Shown here one piece after another: positions 12,475 to 24,765 of a stretch of DNA of 64,000 bases. Each line of letters opens with the position of its first letter. The first letter of the stretch is position 1. Location: positions 4,403,991 to 4,467,990 of the forward strand of contig NC_088297.1 in the NCBI RefSeq assembly GCF_032854445.1, in the 5' to 3' direction. The translations under genes were made by a program, and so were the position numbers. The notes under the pieces were generated by a model that saw nothing but the letters and a program-made list of their open reading frames with translations, was not told the origin of the DNA and did not search any database. Source of the DNA: Liolophura sinensis. Its lineage: Eukaryota; Mollusca; Polyplacophora; Chitonida; Chitonidae.

Positions 12475-14328
12475 AATGTACATACAAGTAAGATTAGAGA
12501 ACAAAGTACATAAAACTAGTATCTGTCCTTGATTAAAGTAAAAGAAAGCTAAAATATGAAGTAAGGCTCATCATACAGACAACTGAAAACTATGCATAAA
12601 ATTACTTTCATTTATTTTTTCTGATTTTATAAAGAGTGTTGAAAGGCATTCAAATATTTGAATATTATGGTGGGTTTCATAAGCCATACTGACAATATCT
12701 AGGAACATCACGAAACCTTTTTCCACCCCATACTCATCAGAAGGAAAAAATTTTTGGGCACATTATTTCAGTATAAACTTTTACTCATAGAATAAAGGAG
12801 TTATTTCAACATTCAGCGTCATGATTAGAGCTGGACAAACTTTCTGTGACGTGAGAGGTCCTAATCTCTGATAGTATGGTCCATAAAGCCCACCTTAGAA
12901 TAAAAAACGTTTGAACACCTTCTTTCTTCACAAAAATGTAAAAAAAAAATAAATGAAAGTATGTTTGTGCTTACAAGTAGTTTTAAGCGGTCTATTTAGT
13001 GATGCCTACTTTGCTTATTAGAGGTTTTTCCTAAAATTTTCCAAGGGGAAGGTTGTGGAGACTGGAAAAGAGGAAGGGTGGGGCCTTGATTAGGGTTTGA
13101 GAAACACTTAGAAATGACCCAAAATTTCATGACTAAGGTGTAAATTTTGCCTCATTCAGTAATCTCTATAGATGTGGAGAATAAAAAGGGTTTTGAGGTT
13201 TGTTTTGAAGGTACATCCTGGAAAATATGTAAGCTTAGAACAACAAGTAATGTTTTCTGACATGTACATGTATTTACCTGTAAAAAAAGTAAATTTTCCA
13301 GTGAAATTTATAGGGCATTTACCACAAGTGCTTAAAAAAAACATGTTTACAAAATTATGTTGAAATTATATTTATTTCAATGTAAAAACGACATTACATC
13401 TCATTTATATTATGTTGAAAATTGGTACAAATTAACTAATCTCTCACCATGCATGGGGATATGTAAATTGCTCTTATATTCTTGTATTGCACAGGTATCT
13501 TTAACTTTGAATGAAGAGAAAGTCCAAGCATGCTCCAAGGAGTGGCTATAAAAATTTCTGTGCGTAAACCCTACATAAAATTATGAGATCAGCTTTCTTA
13601 CAAATTGCATTACTAGTCTCAATTATTCACCAAGCACTTTGAAAGTGGCCAGGGCAAACGAGGCAATATCGTGCCTGTAGCACATTACACCTGAATGGAT
13701 TATTATCAGACAGTGTCCAAATGAAGATAACACAATGATAATACTCTCGGCAAAGAACCATGCGGCGCGCGTAGGTGACATGGCGTTACCATGGGGACCA
13801 GGTAACACTGTTATCAGCATGAACTACACTGTACGTGTACACAGAGGGTGAGGTGTTTCCAGGTCTGCACACAGTTTGATGGTCCAGGTGATTTTCTTGT
13901 ATATTACACACAGTATCAGATGATAAAAAGCTGTAGTTTTCTGCTATCATTTGGCCATATCTTGAACATGTAGAATTAAGCAGAAGCACCAATGTTTACA
14001 GTATACTGTATGTATCAGTACCTTATTCATTTATAGCTCTGCTCCTCTGGTATTTTACTTGTTACATAAACTGTGCTATAACAGCAGATGCACCAATGCC
14101 TACAGTATGATTGTACAGCTCTGTTATTTTGCCTAGTACATGAAGTGTAGCATAACATTAGCTGCAGATTCTTCCACAAACCAGAAAGTACCTGCACACT
14201 ATCTGACAAAATCAATGATTCCTAAGTGACTATACAGATCACCATCAGGAGAGCACCTGCTACAACCATTAATCCAGCAAGTATCACAGGCAAAGCTACA
14301 GCACTTTAAATGTTACGATACCACTGTT

Positions 14329-14593
14329 ATTTATTTATTTATTTATTTATTTGATTGGTGGTTTACGCCGTACTCAAGAATATGACGGCGGCCAGCATTA
14401 TGGTGGGAGGTAACCGGGCAGAGCCCAAGGGAAACCCACGACCATCCGCAGGTTGCTGGCAGACCTTCCCACTTACTGCCGGAGAGGAAGCCAGCATGAG
14501 CTGGACTTGAACTCACAGCGACTGCATTGGTGCGAGGCTCCCGGGTCATTACGCTGCGCTAGCACGCTAACCAAGTGAGCCACAGGGGCGCCT
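14329..14593 (-). mobile_element. tRNA-derived SINE, family A, near full length
   Basis: Tail (TTTA)n, central domain and head with B box and GAGCCACAGGGGCGCC end. It lacks about 15 bp of the TTTCACTTATACGACGG segment. Confidence 0.84.
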
Positions 14594-14823
14594 GATCGTA
14601 CTGTTAAAGGTACATATATCAGCATGATATGAATAAGGGTACCAATGCATACTGATTGGTCTGCTCTGGGGGCTACAGAGTGTGCTCTTCACACATCCTC
14701 TTTCACCACAAGGGTCAACACGAGTCACAAATCATTACCACTAACGGCTGCTTCCTGTCCGCAGCCGCCTGCTAAAAAAGAGGGATAATTTGATCAGATA
14801 TCACACTCGGAGTCGCATCTTAC

Positions 14824-14877
14824 CAAGATAATGTAATAGTCAGGGCCGAGAATTGAATCCAACGCATTGATTCCTCT
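14824..14877 (-). CDS. Possible 54-nt exon with strong splice sites (uncertain frame)
   Basis: Seen: an excellent acceptor (gtcctgtatatttctccag|AG) and strong donor (TTG|GTAAGA) enclose 54 nt on the minus strand. Read in phase 0 it gives RGINALDSILGPDYYIIL. The same frame is open for about 180 nt upstream and contains LRCRQVCKN, so a longer exon beginning near 15,000 is also possible. Two frames are open across the 54 nt. A loose resemblance to the RECK stretch C-x-L-L...L...D-x-Y-L exists but is not decisive. Local CpG content is above that of the surrounding intron-like DNA, which favours a coding or otherwise constrained role. Confidence 0.28.
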
Positions 14878-15255
14878 CTGGAGAAATATACAGGACAAAT
14901 GAAAGGCTGGTGGGTTCGACAAAGGCTGTGTGTTCTTGCAAACTTGCCGACAACGAAGCTTCTCCACGGACACATAACCACTATTATTAGACCTGTCCCC
15001 ACTCACAATTCCTGTTTCCAGACGAAAATACATGTATTTGTATTCCCAAAGCAACTATTAGAAGCAGTATGGTAATCGAGCACTGTCCACCGAAATGTTC
15101 ATGCGCAAACAATGCCAACAAAACATTACCCCAACCAACAAAGTATGGGTCGTAAAACTTGCAATATATATATTTATTAGTCGCATGAAGATTTATATAA
15201 CTGAACCTTTACTTTAGATACGACAAAAAACTACATGTATGTGGGAAAGCAGGAA

Positions 15256-15445
15256 ATTTATTTATTTATCGGATTGGTCTATCTTACACTGTGTTCACTA
15301 ATATTTCCCCTTAGACGACAGCGTACTGCATTATGGTGGGGGGGAAAGCAGGCAAGGCACTGGGGAAACCCTGCCACAGCCATGAGCAGGTTGCTGGCAG
15401 ATTTTCCCAGGTATAAACGGAGAGACACCAGCATGAGCTCAGAAG
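15256..15445 (-). mobile_element. SINE family A, 5'-truncated and diverged
   Basis: ATTTATTTATTTATCGGATTGG tail region (positions 15,256-15,277), then GCATTATGGTGGGGGG and GGTTGCTGGCAGATTTTCCC. The tRNA head is missing. Confidence 0.7.
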
Positions 15446-15705
15446 CAGTCCTGAAACAGTTATGTAACAGGCAATACATTCAACATCATGATATACCCAA
15501 TTTCACTGTCTGCTCCCTGAACATTATTGTGCCTTTAAAGTACAATGTACATGTACGTCCTTGTAAAACTCAGATGAGACTGGGAAATGGCGCAATTCAG
15601 GGAAAGAAGTTCTTGTTTCATCAACCCTGACCATCAACAGGATAGGAAGTAAACGTAAACGGATTTACGAAATATGCAAATTTTAAGTTTTATACATGTA
15701 CAAAC

Positions 15706-15777
15706 CTTGTCATTACACATGTATCCATTGCTTTCACAGAATTCTTTGAAATGATCAGCTTCCTTCAAAAATTTTAA
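15706..15777 (-). CDS. Possible RECK-like exon with F-x-x-FCE-x-N (weak)
   Basis: Seen: an open minus-strand stretch encoding LKFLKEADHFKEFCESNGYM and CNDK. It has an AG at gctgatctacag|TTA and a weak donor (AAG|GTTTGT); another possible acceptor lies 28 nt upstream. RECK after knot 5 has F-x-x-FCE-x-N, which agrees with FKEFCESN. The problem is phase: the upstream AG would create TGA when joined to the TG left by the 16.3-kb exon, and the acceptor used here is in phase 0, not 2. Treat as a candidate only. Confidence 0.27.
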
Positions 15778-16217
15778 CTGTAGATCAGCCATGTCCCAGA
15801 AAAACACACCAGTAAGTCTGGCTAAAACAACATCATGCATTACACGGTGTACAAGGGGTTAACTTTTGGCAATTCAATGGTGAGAAGACTTGTTTTATTT
15901 CCTCGAGGGGGGGGGGGGGTCAAACCAGTTAGAAAAATGCACTAATCAATCACAAACGCTCACAGACTTCATTCCTTTCTCTGTCAAAAGTTTTTCTGGA
16001 GAAGGAAACATATTACTGCTTTGACAACAAGGGTATTTCACAGAATTCATAGGGGTCGCCAGAGACAAACTTAAAAGCAATAAATTTGGATTGCTTGATG
16101 TACAATTACATGTAGCAAGATATGACAGATGGGCTTTACAACTAAGAAATCAAATGAAAATTATTTACGCATACACATAAAGTCAAAAACTTTAATGCTG
16201 ATGGCTGATGTATTTAC

Positions 16218-16294
16218 CAGTTTGTCAGTGACAGTTGCATGCATTGTCTCTGACAGAGTTCAAGTGCATGTTTACCTTGAACACAACATGACCT
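16218..16294 (-). CDS. RECK: RECK-like exon carrying a CC-x9-C-x3-C cysteine knot (candidate)
   Basis: Seen: a 77-nt segment with a strong acceptor (ttgttgtttctccag|AGG) and donor (AACTG|GTAAAT), entering in phase 0 and leaving in phase 2. It encodes R-S-CCVQGKHALELCQRQC and then M-Q-L-S-L-T-N. Family knowledge: each of RECK's five N-terminal knots begins CC-x7/8-C-x3-C. In order along the strand this would be knot 5. The split last codon starts TG, so it becomes Trp if the next exon begins with G; RECK has Trp near this position. The plausible next exon (about 15.7 kb) does not offer a phase-correct acceptor, so at least one boundary or a small intervening exon is unresolved. Confidence 0.5.
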
Positions 16295-16773
16295 CTGGAG
16301 AAACAACAAAAATACAAATACCAGTGAGATTGAATTTTCAGCTGCAACCTCATTTGCCAACTGGCTGCCCTGGGAACCTTTAGGCCGGGGTGAGCCAACA
16401 AAACAGCATCCAATGTACAGGCTGAGTAATTGGAAACTCATAATTAAATAGCCCCGTCTATTGCTTCGCCGGACACTTACCACCTGTACCCAGCCTGTGC
16501 ATGTAACATGCCTGTTCTCTAGTGGGTGTTGTAAACACAGTAAAACCTATCTGGACTTCTAACACACCAAGTTCCAGGAATAGTTCACAGGCATGTCTGA
16601 GGTGGCCAGGTTTACAGACAACAAACCACCAGCTGCTGGCTGTGTACCACAACAACATACGAATAACCCGTGGAAACCTCTAGTAGAAACGCCGGTAGGC
16701 ACATCAGTAAACGTTGATGCATATATAGTAATGTACATGAAAAGCACCCAAACGAGATCTTTAATAATTTAAA

Positions 16774-17332
16774 TCAGATAAACCTTCTATAAACTGAATA
16801 TTACAATGGGGCCAGCCTTCTACAAATTGAAACTTACAATGGAGCCAACCTTCTATAAACTGAATATTACAATGGAGCTAACCTTCTATAAATTGAAACT
16901 TACAAAGCAGCTAACTTTTTATACAGTGAATCTGATAATGGAAAAAACCTTCAATACTTTGAATCCGACACTGGAACAAAGTTGCTATAAACTGAATCTG
17001 GCAATGTAACAAACCTTCTATCAACTGAATTTGACACTGGAACAAACATTCCATAATTTGAATATGACACTGGAACAAACCTCAAAAACACTTTAAATCA
17101 GACAATGGGACAAACCTTCTATAGCCTGAATCTGGCAATGTAACAAACCTTCTATAGCCTGAATCTGGCAATGTAACAAACCTTCTATAGCCTGAATTTG
17201 ACAATGTAACAAACCTTCTATAGCCTGAATCTGGCAATGAAACAAAATTTCAGTAATTTGGATCTGTCAAATGGAATCTTCAACAACTGAATCTAATAAC
17301 TGAACAAGCCTGCAATACTTTAAATCTAACAA
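16774..17332. repeat. 33-bp degenerate minisatellite
   Basis: About 16 copies of a unit like CAATGGAGCCAACCTTCTAT-AAACTGAATATTA, drifting to AACAAACCTTCTATAGCCTG towards the right. Confidence 0.9.
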
Positions 17333-18104
17333 CAGGACCGACTTATGGTTGGACAAGCACAAAGTGCCACTGAAAACCATTCTCTAATGTTTCACTGATG
17401 CATGTCTGTATGAACAACAAAATGTATACAAAAACGAGACCTCATTCTTCAGTGATTTGAATCTCAAAATTGAACAAACCAAGGGAAAATATGCACATAC
17501 AGTATGCTAAGATAATCTTACATGTACATGACATCTTATTGATATTCTTCTTAAATAATCTGATATAAATGTAAATTTTGGTTGCACAGGCTCTATTAAT
17601 TAACAGAGGAGCAAGTAAGAAAATTAACATTAACACTAACCTTTTAACGATTCTAAATTATAACTCGTGCTGAACTGCCATCAATACTCTACTGTATGTT
17701 GCCTCGCACAACAATTCTAATATGCTACCTGTACAGAGTACATGTTTTAATCATTGAGAAAGGTTAACACGCTGTTCACGTCTTCCTGGGCTGTAAATCA
17801 GAGCTTTAAAATATTCAGAGCAAATGCCCCCACACAAATATCACTTGTACTTGTGCATATACACTATAAATATAGCATGATTCTGTTGATGTCAGACCAG
17901 GAGATTGTACATATATAATGCCGTCATTTTTTCCCCCCTAGAACCCAGCACAGAACTGATCAGCAGGCATGAACATATGCAACAGTGAGTCTGCTCAAAA
18001 AACTGTACGTAGGACATAAAAGATGCGTTGAATCTTGTTTTCTGTATACATGGACTGGATTACTTGATCGATACATACATGTACGGTATGCTGAATGCTT
18101 GGGA

Positions 18105-18190
18105 TTTATTTATTTATTTATTTCATTGGTGTTTATGACCTGCTGAAGAATACTTTGCTATGGCGACAGGATCATGGTAGAGGTGTACAT
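18105..18190 (-). mobile_element. SINE family A, short 3' fragment
   Basis: (TTTA)n followed by CATTGGTGTTTATGACC and CTGAAGAATACTTTGC; heavily truncated. Confidence 0.55.
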
Positions 18191-18497
18191 CTCCAGCCTC
18201 ATCAACCGTAAAAGCACTTTTTCAGTGGTATTTATACATACAGATATCATAAATAATTTGATCGAGAAAGAAATGTAACATCCTGCTTTCAGCAGAACTA
18301 ATATCTGTCCCCAAAATTAGAAGAATTAAGGTAGTTACGTATACAAAAAAACTCCAACAAACAACAACAAAAAGAACTTACGGAATGTACAAAGTGAGTG
18401 TTTTATTGTCCATTCATATCATCTAATGAACGGAATTGTTTTAATACATGTACATGTATGTACACTTACAATGTAATTTTACATGTACATGTATGTG

Positions 18498-18690
18498 AAC
18501 ATATTCACGTTCACGTGCCCAACACACATGTACATATACATGTATATTCACGTTCACGTGTCCAAAACACGTGTAAAAGTATATTCACTTTCGCCAGTCC
18601 AACACACATGTACATATATATTCACGTTCACCTGTCCAACACACATGTACATATATATTCACCTTCACCTGTCCAACACACATGTACATA
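18498..18690. repeat. 37-bp tandem array
   Basis: Five copies of a unit with CAACACACATGTACATATAT and ATTCACGTTCACCTGTC. Confidence 0.88.
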
Positions 18691-19159
18691 AAATACAGTT
18701 GTCTGCTTTATCATTAAGGGTATTCACAAACTGATGCATGTATCCAAGGCCATAAAACTCCGTGTACAGCCATAAAATAGACCTCACAGGTTAAGTGGCC
18801 ATAAAGATGCAATTAACCCTGAATTTCAGTGCAATGATAAGTGTCAAGCCCATGCCACACAGCATTAACCCCTTGATATGTCATTACTGCAGAGCTGTGG
18901 TATACTGTACCTCCACCTACTGGACTAAAGGGGCAATAAAGTCATGTTTGTGGACAAAACCCCCACCCAAATGTAAACCTAACAGTAAATGGCCTTTACC
19001 ATGGCTTTATGTTTGTTGTCCACAGAGCACTGGTAAATGTATTAGAATGGATATCAATCTGAAAAATCAGAAGCCAAAAAAAAAAAAAGAAACCCAATGT
19101 CCTGTATTTGAGGCATGGTTATAAAATGCATGCATAACTTTTGCTGATAAAACTTGTTA

Positions 19160-19270
19160 TTTATTTATTTGATTGTTTTTTTACGCCATACTCAAGAATA
19201 TTTCACTTATGGTGGGAATAAAATTGGGCAGAGCTCAGGGGAAATCCACGACCATGCACAGGTTGCGTAA
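19160..19270 (-). mobile_element. SINE family A, 3' fragment
   Basis: TTACGCCATACTCAAGAATA, TTTCACTTATGGTGGGA and CACGACCATGCACAGGTTG; 5' truncated. Confidence 0.68.
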
Positions 19271-19615
19271 AACTTTAGTTTTCCCGTAGGATATCACCTT
19301 GCCTTACAAATAAACCTTATACCACCTTTATAATATCAACGGAATTTTAAGACTCAGGCAAAATAGGTGACCTTGTAGTCACTGATAACATTTCAGTCAA
19401 CTACAGAATACTGTACACATGCATTTGTACACACAGGTACATACTGTACAACTACATTTGTAACTCAGAGATTCGGAGCAAGTTTTTAATTGGACGGCTC
19501 AAACATACAGTATTATGAATATAAATACTAAACAAACACATCACGCCCAACAATTTAAGGAAAATTTAGAAAACAAGGCTGGCCATAGTCAAGTAACAAA
19601 CAAACACATTTGTCA

Positions 19616-19692
19616 ATATGGCCGCGCCTGACAAGCAGGGCAGGGCAGGGCAGGGCAGGTGAAGGCTGCGGGAAAGGGGGGGGGGGGGGGAC
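19616..19692. repeat. (GGGCA)n and G-tract
   Basis: GGGCAGGGCAGGGCAGGGCA followed by GGGGGGGGGGGGGG. Runs of G could form quadruplexes. Confidence 0.8.
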
Positions 19693-21047
19693 AGGAAGTT
19701 ATAGTGACTGTTTTATGACCTGACAACACCATGTGGTAGGAAGGTGAGGCAGATAACACAGAGGTTAGTGGAGAGGGTTGTGATGGCAGAATTGAGATAT
19801 CACCTCTCTTCTGAACTCTCCTGGAACCTTTGGCATGCACTCAGCTATGTACTCAATCAACACCCTCTTCTCATGAGCTTTTCAATTTTTCCTGGGCCCC
19901 ACTTTTTTTTTTTTTTCAGATACCTGTACATGTACATACAGAATGTTGTAATAGTTTTGTATTTATATATTCAGTTCGACATCTTCATACCGGTATCTTG
20001 CTAGAGCCTGAAACATTCTTTGAGTCTTTCCGCCATCACTGAACACTGTTGACTGCTTCTCTTCACATGAATCCATCATAATTTCTTACTGCATATACGT
20101 GTATATATAATATTTCTTACTGTAGGTGCCTTGTGTTCAACAGTGTTTGTGAAATTGGTCTTTATTAACCGGGAATGTCCATTATGGATTCTATGTACAA
20201 AAAACTGCAAGACACACACCCCCAGAAAATGTGTTGGGACAGCAAAGGGCCAGGTGATAGATATACCTGTTCTGATTTGGTCGACACTCTAGAATTTATG
20301 TCCAATAATTCTACTAATTTAATGTGTTGAGCACACAGAATCCTGGTTTTATTCTTGATATTTCAACTGTTCATCTAATTTATTCACTGGTGTTATACAC
20401 CTCTTTAATCTCTATCACCACATCTACTTCATCTTCTGTAGCAGACAGCTCAGGTCTGGTGACATACTACCAATGGCTTCCTGAAACAACCCAGTGTTTA
20501 CAGTCACCTCCATGTGCAAGGCCTCCTCTGAGATATCTACCCCTCAGAGAGAGAAGGCTAACAAAGGGAGCCTGGAGACGGGGCATCGGCTCAGGAATGT
20601 TGGCAATGGTCCACTCTATAAATCCTGCTTAATCAATAGGTGTCTATGGTGTAAGGAGGAAAGACACGCAAATCATGCTGCACTGTGTGTTGGGTGTGTG
20701 GGTAGGTGGGGGTGGGGGTGGGGTGAAGGGTAATCTATATGTAGCTTTAGTCTGATCCTTTATATTTACCATTTAAAAGCTGTATGCAACATCTTTACAC
20801 GACAAACAGATTTCCATAACTGCTGTTCATTAAATGCAAGTTATGAAATGATGAAGATGTACATGTACTCTCACTTCAGATGTTTTGTGCAAAGCTTTTG
20901 TACATGTCCTTGGCAATTTTTAAATGATGACACCCATATATACACACGACATACAGTGTAGAAAATAAGGCATCACTAAATAATGGCTATAAACCTCCTT
21001 AACATCGCGTTATTTGCCAGATCAACTTACAACGTTCAATGAATTTT

Positions 21048-21243
21048 ATCCACGTGAACCCTCATTCCATTTTAGGTGAAAGGTACATGAACATATTCAA
21101 ATGTGTTCTACAGTTCGTTTGACTAGTCGCGTTTCAGGAGTCACCATCCACGTGAACCCTCATTCCATTTTAGGTGAAAGGTACATGAACATACTCAAAT
21201 GTGTTCTACAGTTCGTTTGACTAGTCGCGTTTCAGGAGTCACC
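21048..21243. repeat. 98-bp tandem duplication
   Basis: Two copies starting ATCCACGTGAACCCTCATTC at 21,048 and 21,146 that differ at about one site (ATTCAAAT/ACTCAAAT). Very recent, or kept identical by conversion. Confidence 0.93.
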
Positions 21244-22505
21244 ATGCTGCTGTGTTAAGATGCTATGTGCATAATTATATGGTACATCAATGGATCTCTG
21301 AAACATTTATAATTTTCTCCTCTTCAGCAGCCATCAGTGACAGGCCTGTAACAATGTGACTTCACATAGAGCCAGCCGTCTACACTACATGTAAGAGTCA
21401 GTAGATCTGCGTTCAGTCAGGGCTCTGTGTGGATATTCTGTCAGCCTGCCTGCATTTGCGGCGGGCCACCAAAGACCTTCCCTAACGGCTGGGAGATTAG
21501 CAGCATCTTCAGGCCACATATACACACACAGTTCCCCACTAAATCCCTCCTGCATCCCCTCAGACACGTTTTGGAAAATGAGAACAGTGGGTTGAGGACG
21601 GAGGCCGCACAGCTATGAGTAGAGACTTTGTTTCTGTTAGGGCTAACAGAGTAAACACTGGATCTCATGAATGAAGAGGGCTCATAAGACCCTGTTTCTT
21701 TACTCCAGGCATGTTCTTCAGAGATACACAGCCTGGCATTCACAGGTTCAAGTTTAAACACTGGCCATACCAAGAAACAGGGACAAGGCTTTAAAGCTTA
21801 ATCTTGTCACCACTTGAGAAACACGACTTCTTCATTACCAGCTCCCTCGGGTTTAATATTAATAACATTGACCTGTTCACATTCGATTTATCACATGAAA
21901 TTCAGTATGCATCACCACAAGAATTGAGCAAAGAAACATTACTTTTTACATTGCCCTCCTCTGTACAACAGATGTAAATTATAAGTGACACCTTATATCT
22001 ACATGTATTTAAGATGAGTTATAGCAAACTGGAATCAAATTCTGTTACTGTTTGTTCTAGTAGCTATCTCATGCATGTACATGTTACACTAAATAATTTT
22101 TATACTGAACACTGAGTGATGCATACAATTCTACACCTATATTTCGCAAAAGAATACATGTATACCGGCACAACAACAAGACTCGCACAATATAACTTGT
22201 ACAACAACAACAACAACGTAAATTACACACTTTATCAAAGAACGTTAATAAGTACATTTATGCAGCATAGTAGGGTGGGGAAAACAGAGCAGAGTTGGAA
22301 AGAAACTGATGAATCAAACACAATACAAATTTACAGCAACATTCAAGAAATGTGTACAACATATGAAGAGCATCTACTTGTACAGGTCTAACAGAATAAT
22401 TTATCAATTTACCATACTCCAACAAAAACATATCTGACAGCAGTTGGAATTGAACTCCTAACCTTGAACTTCAATTGTGGTCAATGTACATGTACACGCT
22501 ATTAC

Positions 22506-22589
22506 TTCAGTGATGAGTTTAGCACCACCTAAACCAGATGAGAGATCAGCATGGCACAGAATAATGACCCAGACAGTCTGTCTTGACTT
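22506..22589 (-). CDS. RECK: RECK-like exon ending in the S-GL-GAKL linker before knot 5 (candidate)
   Basis: Seen: 84 nt bounded by an excellent acceptor (ctatcctgtcccag|AAG) and a donor (GAA|GTAATA); only one of the three frames is open across it, and it is phase 0 on both sides. The 28 residues contain W-VIILC followed by LSSGLGGAKLITE. Family knowledge: RECK has a linker reading roughly S-T-G-L-D-G-A-K-L just before the CC of its fifth knot. The next candidate exon downstream (16,218-16,294) begins in phase 0 and supplies CC within three residues, so splicing the two gives GAKL-ITERS-CC. This phase-compatible junction is one of the main reasons for the RECK call. The residues before the linker match the family less well. 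Confidence 0.5.
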
Positions 22590-22959
22590 CTGGGACAGGA
22601 TAGGTGCCATAGTCTGCTCATCTGGCCCCACACATCTTGACAATGTATATTTATGGAAAACAATGAATAGGAAATTATGACAGGGTGTCACACTTAAATC
22701 ATAAATAGTGTAAATGTTGTATAAACAGCCTGGGTCTAAGCTGTCTGTCAGTGTCATAGCTGTACTCTGGCCGAGCCACCACTTCTCTTGTTCCTCTGGC
22801 AGGGTTACTAGGCTAAGAGACCCTGAGGGTCAGCTGTCCAGCAACAATATTACAACGCAATAGGTTCAGAAAATCATAATTCTATTCTGAACCTGTAGAT
22901 GCTCTCTGCATAATGCTCAGATCAGGTTTCATTAAGAATATATTTGTTGGGATTACCCA

Positions 22960-23025
22960 ACCCACTGTCCAAAATGGGCCCTACTGTCCAAAATGGGCCC
23001 TACTCTCCAAAATGGGCTCTACTCT
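22960..23025. repeat. 19-bp tandem repeat
   Basis: Three to four copies of GTCCAAAATGGGCCCTACT. Confidence 0.8.
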
Positions 23026-23118
23026 AAAGTTTTTATTGTGCTTTTCATGGACCTTTTTCTTTCTCTCAATGTTAATTTCTTAAAAATGCGAGTCTGTCAT
23101 GTAGCCAAAATGAAAAAA

Positions 23119-23185
23119 ACCCTATCGTATAAGTGAAATATTCTTGAGTAAAGTGTAAAACACCATCAAATAAATTAATAAAGGG
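23119..23185 (+). mobile_element. SINE family A, 3' end fragment
   Basis: TATAAGTGAAATATTCTTGA followed by GTAAAACACCATCAAATAAA; antisense to the inferred left gene. Confidence 0.6.
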
Positions 23186-24237
23186 CTGATTTATAACCTT
23201 CTAATTACATGTTACCAACGCTGCGTTGCTGTTTTATACATGGTTTAATATTGTATGTTCAAAGTTATCCATTTCAGTCCAATATCACAAGCTTCCATGT
23301 CTCAACCAATATTACCTAACAGTACGCCGCCTTCATTACCTTAGAGAGGTGGGTGCAGGAAGGAGGAGGGGGATATGAAAGGTAATTGAAGCGGCAAGGG
23401 AGGGGGACGTGGGAAGCATCACTCTTTTATCAGATGAATGTCACAAGCTAATAACACTAAGCCAGAAATATCACAAAAGTATCAGAAGTTGTCCGAGCTG
23501 TGGCACTATGGCCTAGTCTTGGCTCTTTATCGATTTCTAAACGGTATTTCAATGAAAGTGAACACTTTTTTCCCCCCCCTACTTTCATACAGTATTCTTT
23601 ATTTTCTCTCCGTTCGTCCCAGGCACACGATATGAGGAATCTGGTAGTGCCATTTAATCACTCGTCAATAACGGAGACCGACATAATGGCAGACATTTCG
23701 TTATCCTGGCTTCCTGTTACACAGGCTTCAATCTGTCACAATACAGTTGTGATGGCAAAGAAAAAAAACCCCAACAACAACACACATATACTACACTACA
23801 GAAGGCAGGATTTCTTGGCTTTATAACATGGCTTTACTATTAAGGCCCATTACATGCAGGCTGTCCTTGTCCTTTGCAAAGACATGCCAAAGAGAAATCC
23901 CATCCTAGAATCAATGCTCTAGCCACTTACATGTACTGGTATATGTTAAGATGGCAATACTTCCTGGAACAGAACCTGTTTCTATGGAAATGGATGGGCG
24001 TGGCATCATCCACATGTGTACATATGTACTCATCCTGTCACGTTTTTGGAACACATCTCCACATCTATTCTATAGATGGTTTGCAATGGCAGCCATCTTT
24101 GAGGTAAGTTTGCGTATTGCCCACTGGGTGTCTATTGTTAGAGGTGTCATAAAGCTGGGCAGCGACAAGATCCATGATGATGTAATTTCTGGAAAAATCT
24201 GACTGGTGACGAAAAATATGCACAATATAAAGGGGTA

Positions 24238-24286
24238 ATTAATATATATATATATATATTAATATAAATATATTAATATAATAGGT
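24238..24286. repeat. (AT)n / TTAATATA simple repeat
   Basis: TTAATATATATATATATATA and an imperfect continuation; palindromic. Confidence 0.85.
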
Positions 24287-24446
24287 ATAAAAATACCCCC
24301 AAAATGATTTTTTTTTAAACAAAAACTTCGCTGCATAATTTTCTACATTTGCCATAGAAACATAATCTTTGTTTTATAGTTCCTTTGCATGTATCCTTTA
24401 AATCTGATTTGAAAAAGTGACCATCCTGTGTAATGAGGACCATTAC

Positions 24447-24765
24447 CTACTGCATATATACATGTACATATATGCACATCAGAACTGGGGCCCAAGGCCA
24501 AAATTACGAGGAGTTCAAAATGTTTTCATTTTAAATAATTTGATGTTGAAAATAAATATATACATGCACATGTATGCACATCAGAACTGGGGCCTAAGGC
24601 CAAAATTACGAGGAGTTCAAAATGTGTTCATTTTAAATAATTTGATGTTGAAAATAAATATATACATGTACATGTATGCATATCTGAACTGGGGCCCAAG
24701 GTCAAAATTACGAGGAGTTCAAAATATGTTCATTTTAAATAATTTGACGTTGAAAATAAAGGTCA
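24447..24765. repeat. 102-bp tandem triplication keeping an open frame
   Basis: Three copies with AGAACTGGGGCCCAAGGCCA at 24,481, 24,583 and (variant) 24,685. The 102-bp period equals 34 codons and a plus-strand frame stays open for 117 codons (repeat core NWGPRPKLRGVQNVFILNNL). No start context, splice sites or family; probably incidental. Confidence 0.9.

Larger units (their letters stand above)
9622..16200. other. Intron-like DNA between exon candidates
   Basis: At 10,640-11,100 is a GC-richer, SINE-adjacent stretch with a 68-codon plus-strand frame (from 10,885) that may be part of an interspersed repeat. At 11,637-11,906 the minus strand has two good-looking acceptors (tggttttcag, cttcactttag) without convincing donors. 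12,480-14,325 shows nothing recognisable. Confidence 0.4.
17333..22505. other. Intron-like DNA
   Basis: Apart from the repeats listed, 19,270-21,040 and 21,245-22,500 are unique-looking. 21,436-21,780 is GC-richer and open on the minus strand (110 codons) but lacks splice sites at its ends. Confidence 0.4.

Noticed and set aside
12239-12475. V-T-Y-M-P repeat protein
   Set aside because: Product of the 15-bp array next to a MITE end.
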